Positions 58,396-64,000 of a stretch of DNA of 64,000 nt are shown in pieces. Positions within the stretch are counted from its first letter, which is position 1; the number at the start of each line of letters is the position of its first letter. The position numbers were made by a program, and so were the translations under genes. Source of the stretch: Telopea speciosissima (taxonomy: Eukaryota > Streptophyta > Magnoliopsida > Proteales > Proteaceae); assembly GCF_018873765.1 (NCBI RefSeq), contig NC_057918.1:10548862-10612861 (forward strand), written 5' to 3'. The notes under the pieces were generated by a model. That model saw only the letters and a list, made by a program, of their open reading frames with translations, ran no database searches and was not told the DNA's origin.

Positions 58396-58794
58396 ATAAT
58401 AATAAATATAAAAATATATATATATTACAACAACTCAATCTTAAGCCAACTATATAATATTAATTTAAACTTTTGGGGAGTCAAATTTTTTTTTTAAAGG
58501 ACCATGTTTTCCAGCCATAGTGCCAATCCATTCACTACAAGGCTTTAGATAGGCACAAGAGGGTATTTTTGGTGTAGGAAAGGTATTTTGGAGAAAATAC
58601 TAAAACCCTATAGGGGTTTGTGAACCCTAGGATGCATGGTGTGGTGAGTTTTCACCGCATGATAAATGAAAAAGTTTCTCTTTTTTTAAATAGATTTTTT
58701 TTTTTTACCCAAAAAATGATGCATTTTTTTTTCTAACATTTGTTGATCTTTAACCGGGTTCAATTCAAAAATCAGTAATAACAAAAAAAATGGG

Positions 58795-58972
58795 AAACAT
58801 GTTCTCTGTCTCGGAGCATGGCCCCTGCACCAAAATAGGGCCAATGGGAATGCATGTGAAAGACAAGGATTAGCTTTCCACCTTTCATATGGGGGGAGGG
58901 GTGGTCATCCCGCCCCATATTGTGTCTAGGCATAGCCGGTGGAAGCCATATTCTTGGATAGAGTTCTTTTTA
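58795..58972. repeat. MITE family B-like copy
   Basis: GGGAAACATGTTCTCTGTC then GCACCAAAATAGGGCCAATGG; GGGGTGGTCATCCCGCCCC and GTCTAGGCATAGCC further on; right end ATAGAGTTCTTTTTACC. Confidence 0.5.
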
Positions 58973-59983
58973 CCAAAAAGAAAAAAATCGAATGAGTTTT
59001 AACTATGGACTCCTCACTTCCTGAGTCCTGACTAAAAGAATTGATATCGAAGCGGCTGTATCAGTATCACTAGAGCCGATATCGATTCCTGACTGATCTC
59101 GTATTGGTGGATCGGTTCAGACCACGGGAAAAAATGTAAAATTTGTCCATAAATCTGTCCGACCCAAAGTCCAGACCAATACGTGCCGAGTCATGAATCC
59201 TGATCGGAGTTGGCAATTACCAATTCCGTTAAAATATATCGATAAATTCTGTTGTCCTCTTCTGTCGCTTCACCAACCTGGCAACCTGGAGGTCCTGAAC
59301 AGGAGAGAAACTCGGCGAAGGTTCTGTATATGACTACTCAGTCGATGTAAATCCTATCTCTCTCTCTCTCGGGTGTATTGAAGTCGGTGAAGGTTCTGTT
59401 ACACTATTGATTGCAGACTTGATTGAATTTTGATGCTTGATTCCTTTCTTCCGTCACATATCAAAGTTTCTTGAAGTTGGGGCTGTTTATCCATCCAAAT
59501 CTATGAACCCCAGCTCTTCAAAATGGTTTTCAGTTACGTTTTCTAGTTTGAAGAAGAAAGGAGAAGTGCCAGAAACTAGAAAGAGAAACGACTGTTTCTT
59601 CTCTTTCTAGTTTCGAAGGTAAAGCCGGGAACCCATATTGTTTTGTTTTACCTTATTTCTGTCCTTGTAGCCATGGTTTCTTTTTCCCCATGATGGGCAA
59701 TGGGGCAATTTATGCCAATATGGAATTTCCATTTAATTTCTGATAATTTAAAACCTTGGGGTTTTGATAAGAGAACGATTCAGACCTTTTGATTAAATTC
59801 CTAACTGTGGTTTCCTTCTTCAATGTATAGTTTGAACATTTTATTAGGTTGCTTCTCTTGACCCCCTTTCTTTGTGTTTGTATTGGAAGGGAATCAGGGA
59901 GAAGAAAATCGCTTACATCTTGCCTTTTTCTTTTGCTATAAACCTTCAGGTTTGTTAGATTTTGAATTTAGAAGACCAGCACT
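58973..59983. other. Upstream region of the COQ4 gene
   Basis: No gene of its own. It holds the presumed promoter and leader of COQ4. A CTTTCTAGTTTCGAAG/CTTCTCTTTC region at 59538-59620 contains an inverted pair (TTCTAGTTTGAAGAAG... GAAACTAGAAAGAG... CTTTCTAGTTTCG). A splice-like CTTCAG at 59943-59948 close to the start suggests a 5' leader intron. (CT)n at 59358-59370. Confidence 0.4.
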
Positions 59984-62411
59984 ATGCTAAAAGGTGCACA
60001 CATTAGGCTTAATGGATGGCAGCAAGCAGCAGTTGCTCTTGGCTCAGCATTTGGTGCTTTATTGGACCCCAAAGGAGCAGATCTAATTGCAGCTTTGGGT
60101 GAGACAACCGGAAAGCCGGCCTTCCAAAGAGTTCTTGAAAGGATGAAGAAGAACCCTCAGGGCAGAGTAAGTGTCTTTATTTCATTCACTTTTTTTTTTC
60201 CCTGATAGAGCCCTAAACATGAATGTATATGTCTTAACTGATTCCCTGTACTGGGACTGCGATGGGGATGGCAGTTGTGGTATTCACTTATTTTGTTTCC
60301 TTGAACCCTGACATAATTGACATATCCTAAAGCTATGGTACTACTCTTTAATATGATTCACTTCCAGATAGCAATGAACATTGATAGAAATATCAGATAC
60401 TTCAGAACAAATCCAGCTAAACACAATTAACTTCATACTTCATAACAAATCCAGCTACACAGAAATAACTTCATAATTTATAACCAATCCAGCCAAATAG
60501 AAATAACTTTAGTTAGATTAGTAAGAGACACTCTAACATAGCAGTCAATCTGGCTGTTATGCTGTCGCAACTAAAGAAATCAACCTACTTTAGAGAAAAT
60601 TAACTTGTTGGAGCCAGATTTGATTAATACTAGGCCTTTTGAAGTACTCCCTCTCAGAACAGTGAAGCATAACAATATCCGTAGATAGGGTTTCAGCCCT
60701 ATATGATCAGTCTGATTTGCAGATTTGATCCACTAGATTAATTTAAAACTTCTGAAATCCGGAATATTAGGTAATGATTAATGGATTTCAATCACTGAAA
60801 AAGCGAAGGACATGTTGAGAAAGAGAATAAACAGTGACCAAATCATGCCAGTAAAGATGCAAACATATCAGTTAAGGGTTTGGAAAAACTCTGTCTGATT
60901 AGATGATCCCAACCATCCAATGTATCCCATTGTTATTGTTTGAGAAAAGGGTAAATTTCAAGGGTATTAGGGGTGGGAAATAGTCCACAGATTAGATCAG
61001 GGTTTTAAAATCTGATGGAATTCTCCAACTCGAAGATTTTGTTAGAGACTTCCAATTTCAAGGGTATTTGGGATAGGATATGAACAGAATAAATGAACTT
61101 GAGGTGGGCTTGGAATTGCTCCCTCCACCTGAACTGAATATGATATTTATTAGTTGGTATCATCTGTATTTAAACTCCAAAGCTATAGTGTTCTGGAGAT
61201 TAATTCTGTGGTATTCTTGGTGCAAATGGAAAGAACAGAACAGGTGTTTCTTTGAAGACAAAGCTAGAAGTTGGCCTCACATTTCTATTATGTGATATCT
61301 ATCATGAGGTGGTTAAAATTTCCCAAAAAAAAAACTGTTGTTAGAAGGCTTTCCCAAGGGTGTTCAATGGTTACATCTTTTAAAGCCTGCTATTTTTCTG
61401 TACATCTCATACATATACCATTTTATGTTTATTAGAAAAAACTTGAGAGACTGACTTCACAATGAAAAGAGGGAAGAAAGGAGAATGAATTTGAGAAAAA
61501 TTAGGAAACAAATATCAGTTCTAGACCACGTCAGAATATTTGAATTCAAGCTCATAGAAAATGATATTTAACCTTGGATTACATGGTTTGTTGTTATCCT
61601 CGTTGGCTAATATTTACCCTTGGAGATCTCCTGTGGGATCTATTGATTTTTAGTTTCATATAAAAGCAAGCTCATTTTGCAAGGCAGGGACATGCTTTCA
61701 TCCTTTTTCCGTTGTTGTGCTTTAATTACTGAAGCCAGATGGGGGCTAAGAGAAGTAGATAATTGTTGGTGAAGACATATGCCATCATTTCTTGGAGGCT
61801 CTTTTCTTGCTTAATATTTTCTGGTTTGCTAGTTGGCTGGGAGATTTATTTCTCTTCAGTTCTACTTCATTACAAATTAGACTCTAAATATTTCCTTTTT
61901 GCAGGCAATACTCTTTGAGCGCCCACATGTAATATCCACAAACGTGGGACATGCATGGGACCTACCAGAAAACACATTTGGGGCAGCCTATGCAAGTTTC
62001 ATGGGATCCAGGAACTTTTCCCCAGATGAACGGCCACCTGTAAGGTTCATCGACACAGACGAGCTGGCTTATGTGGCCACGCGAGCCCGCCAGGTTCATG
62101 ATTTCTGGCATGTACTATTTGGTCTTCCCACCAACTTAATTGGTGAATCAGCACTAAAGGTGATTGAGTTTGAGCAGATGCTTCTTCCTATGTGCCTGCT
62201 ATCGGTCATAGGAGGCACTGCGAGGTTCAACGACAAGCAGAGGGGATTGTTCTACCAGCACTACTTCCCTTGGGCCATGTGGGCTGGTCTGCAGTGTACA
62301 GATCTGATGTGTGTATACTACGAGCGGCACTTCGATGAGGATTTGGAGGATGTCCGGAGAAAATGGGGGATAATTCCCGCTCCTGCTGCTCGACAAATGG
62401 GGGATGGGTGA
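59984..62411 (+). CDS. COQ4: Ubiquinone biosynthesis protein COQ4
   Basis: Two exons, 59984-60166 and 61905-62411, joined in phase 0 (GGC AGA|GCA ATA), give 229 aa, about the usual length of plant COQ4. Key family marks: [79 protein letters not shown], then [17 protein letters not shown], which is the metal-binding H-D-x-x-H-(x11)-E motif in full. The C-terminus has [12 protein letters not shown]-like [32 protein letters not shown] and PAPAAR. COQ4 works with the CoQ synthesis complex on the matrix side of the mitochondrial inner membrane, where it is needed for ring decarboxylation and hydroxylation steps in yeast and animals. The 1.7-kb intron shows no gene. The ATG chosen has no in-frame ATG upstream before a stop. 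Confidence 0.93.
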
Positions 62412-63584
62412 TTTCCAGTTTGTTTTGCCTAGTTAGAGTCATAATGCCCAGAATTGACAATTTCTTGTGTAAATTGTCTGTGTAGTACGGATTTCAACTT
62501 GTAAATCTATCCTGTCTAACTAAGTCATTAGATATGTAAATTGTCACTAGGTATGAAATCTATGGAGTATTCAGAACAATCTGGAAAAACTCCAATAGAC
62601 CTTGTAGAATATTGAAGAGGTGTATCTGATTGATGAATAAATATGTTGGTTTTGGAACCAAAACTGCTCAGATTTGGATTGCAGCTCATTAGGGGGCCAA
62701 CTTTTCAGCAGCAATCTTTCTCCCTGTGCATTTGTCCATTTCATACCATTTTGCGAATAGTTTAATGTAGGAAGAAACACCATAAACAGAAACCATTACT
62801 GTAATAATGTATTGAACTACTTATTCATTCTCGAATCTTGATCCACTGCTTATGAATTTCTACGGTACAGCCGTCTTGTTCTCCTCCCTGGCCACCCAAG
62901 CCTAAGGTTGTGACATAGATTGTCTATCAATGAAATGAGCAAATCCTGCCACTTGAAACACCTTGTTCATAATGTCATGGAGCTCCAGTGGAAGCTTCCT
63001 CAATTTTGTGAATCCAACCTGGGGTACTTCCATACTTCCATACAATCCTGATTTTTTTTACTGGTGATAGTTGCAGGATGTATACATGAACAGTCCTAAA
63101 CCCAGAAGTGCCAAAGAGGTAGCTGTGACAGTAATGTTTGGAATATCAAAATCTGAAAATAAAAATTAGGAAGAATAGAGGCAATCCATAATTATAAGAG
63201 ACATTACATGGGATAAACTCCATGGAATTAGAGTTTGTTTTGCAAATTCTCCAATTTTAACATTTATAGTTCTCTCTAATTTTTTATGATTGTTCTGGCT
63301 TTTATGGTTTTCTCATTGATGCTTTACCATAGGTACCCATGAATATGAGTGAATGTTACATTTAGAATATTTATTATTTGATCATTGAGTGTCATTTTAA
63401 GATAGTTTTGATAAGAAATCTTGCTGTGTTCAGTTCCATCTGTAGAGCTTGATGAGCTGTTCCTACCCCAAAAAAATTAATAAAAATCAGTAAGCAACCT
63501 CTGTTAATTTTTCTGTTTCATGGGTTAAAGTATCTTAGGCTCTCTCCCAACTATAGGTTTTGAATGCTTTCTCAAATCCCGAGG
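62412..63584. other. Gene-free stretch downstream of COQ4
   Basis: Likely 3' untranslated region to about 62650 (GATGAATAAATATG at 62632-62645 contains an AATAAA signal). No gene beyond. Confidence 0.5.
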
Positions 63585-63755
63585 CTCTATTTAAAAGGGC
63601 GTACCCAGTGTATGAGGCTCCTACCACTGTGGGGTCTGGGGAGGGTCATTAGTGTACCAGCCTTAACCCCCATTTTGTGGAGAGGCTGTTTCCAGAGACT
63701 CGAACCCGTGACCACAATGGAACACCTTACTGTTGCACCAAGGTTCACCGTGTAC
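63585..63755 (-). mobile_element. Au-like SINE, copy 2
   Basis: Minus strand: CCTTGGTGCAACAGTAAGG (A box), GGTCACGGGTTCGAGTCTC (B box), GGAAACAGCCTCTCC, AATGACCCTCCCCAGACCCC and a GGGTACGCCCTTTTAAA end. This is the order and wording of the angiosperm Au SINE, better kept than 23090-23228. Confidence 0.85.
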
Positions 63756-64000
63756 TGAAAGGTACTATTGCAAAAGAAAATTATACTCATTATGTTAACA
63801 ATCAAACAAGACATGAGGGATTACAATAGACATTGATCAAATTTCTCTCCATCCAAATAGAAGATGAGAGAGAACACAGAAGATTTGCTTCTTTCATCAA
63901 GTTTATCACACATCTCTCCAATATTTCGTTGATTATATTCTGTCAAACTTTCAGTTAGGCAGCTTTTCTTAACTTTACAAATATTAAATGATTTAGGTTG
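63756..64000. other. Gene-free end of window
   Basis: Nothing recognised. Confidence 0.4.

Overview
The window is nuclear DNA of a flowering plant. The genes have many short exons and small GT-AG introns. The intergenic space is AT-rich and full of MITEs, RTE-type LINE fragments, Au-like SINEs, one Ty1/Copia element and a decayed caulimovirus relic. I cannot fix the species; the gene sequences and repeat mix would suit an early-diverging eudicot or a magnoliid tree, but that is a guess.

Layout. 1-3.0 kb: minus-strand fossil of an endogenous caulimovirid, cut by the window edge. 3-6.4 kb: no genes, several MITEs. 6.4-13.7 kb: two minus-strand relics of NPF (NRT1/PTR) transporter genes, a truncated copy at 6.4-8.0 kb and a nearly full-length but disabled copy at 9.7-13.7 kb, both carrying inserted MITEs. 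16.9-24.6 kb: minus-strand eight-exon RCC1-repeat gene whose last exon appears frameshifted. 26.8-31.9 kb: plus-strand, fully open 13-exon LRR receptor kinase of the FEI type (596 aa). 33.9-35.1 kb: plus-strand two-exon gene for a plastid-targeted small multidrug export family membrane protein (326 aa). 36.5-41.6 kb: minus-strand Ty1/Copia element with two 334-bp LTRs and a 5-bp target duplication. 42.3-43.5 kb: broken RTE LINE. 43.5-50.1 kb: gene-free, with a MITE that has expanded into a 79-bp tandem array. 50.1-52.5 kb: minus-strand class I HD-Zip transcription factor gene (325 aa), with a TATA-like box and a 26-codon upstream ORF in its leader. 53-60 kb: gene-free repeats, including a 135-bp poly(A)-tailed insertion between perfect 17-bp direct repeats. 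60.0-62.4 kb: plus-strand two-exon COQ4 gene (229 aa).

The host genes are unrelated functionally: wall/growth signalling (FEI-like kinase), plastid envelope or thylakoid transport (inferred), transcriptional control (HD-Zip I) and ubiquinone synthesis (COQ4). They form no cluster or pathway. I found no convincing novel multi-gene system. The most interesting signals are the HD-Zip upstream ORF, the LTR-like retroposed fragment at 53.6 kb, the frameshift and GC-AG intron in the RCC1 gene, and a short core motif shared by otherwise different MITE families. All exon borders were read by eye from splice signals, reading phase and family knowledge; no alignment or transcript was available.
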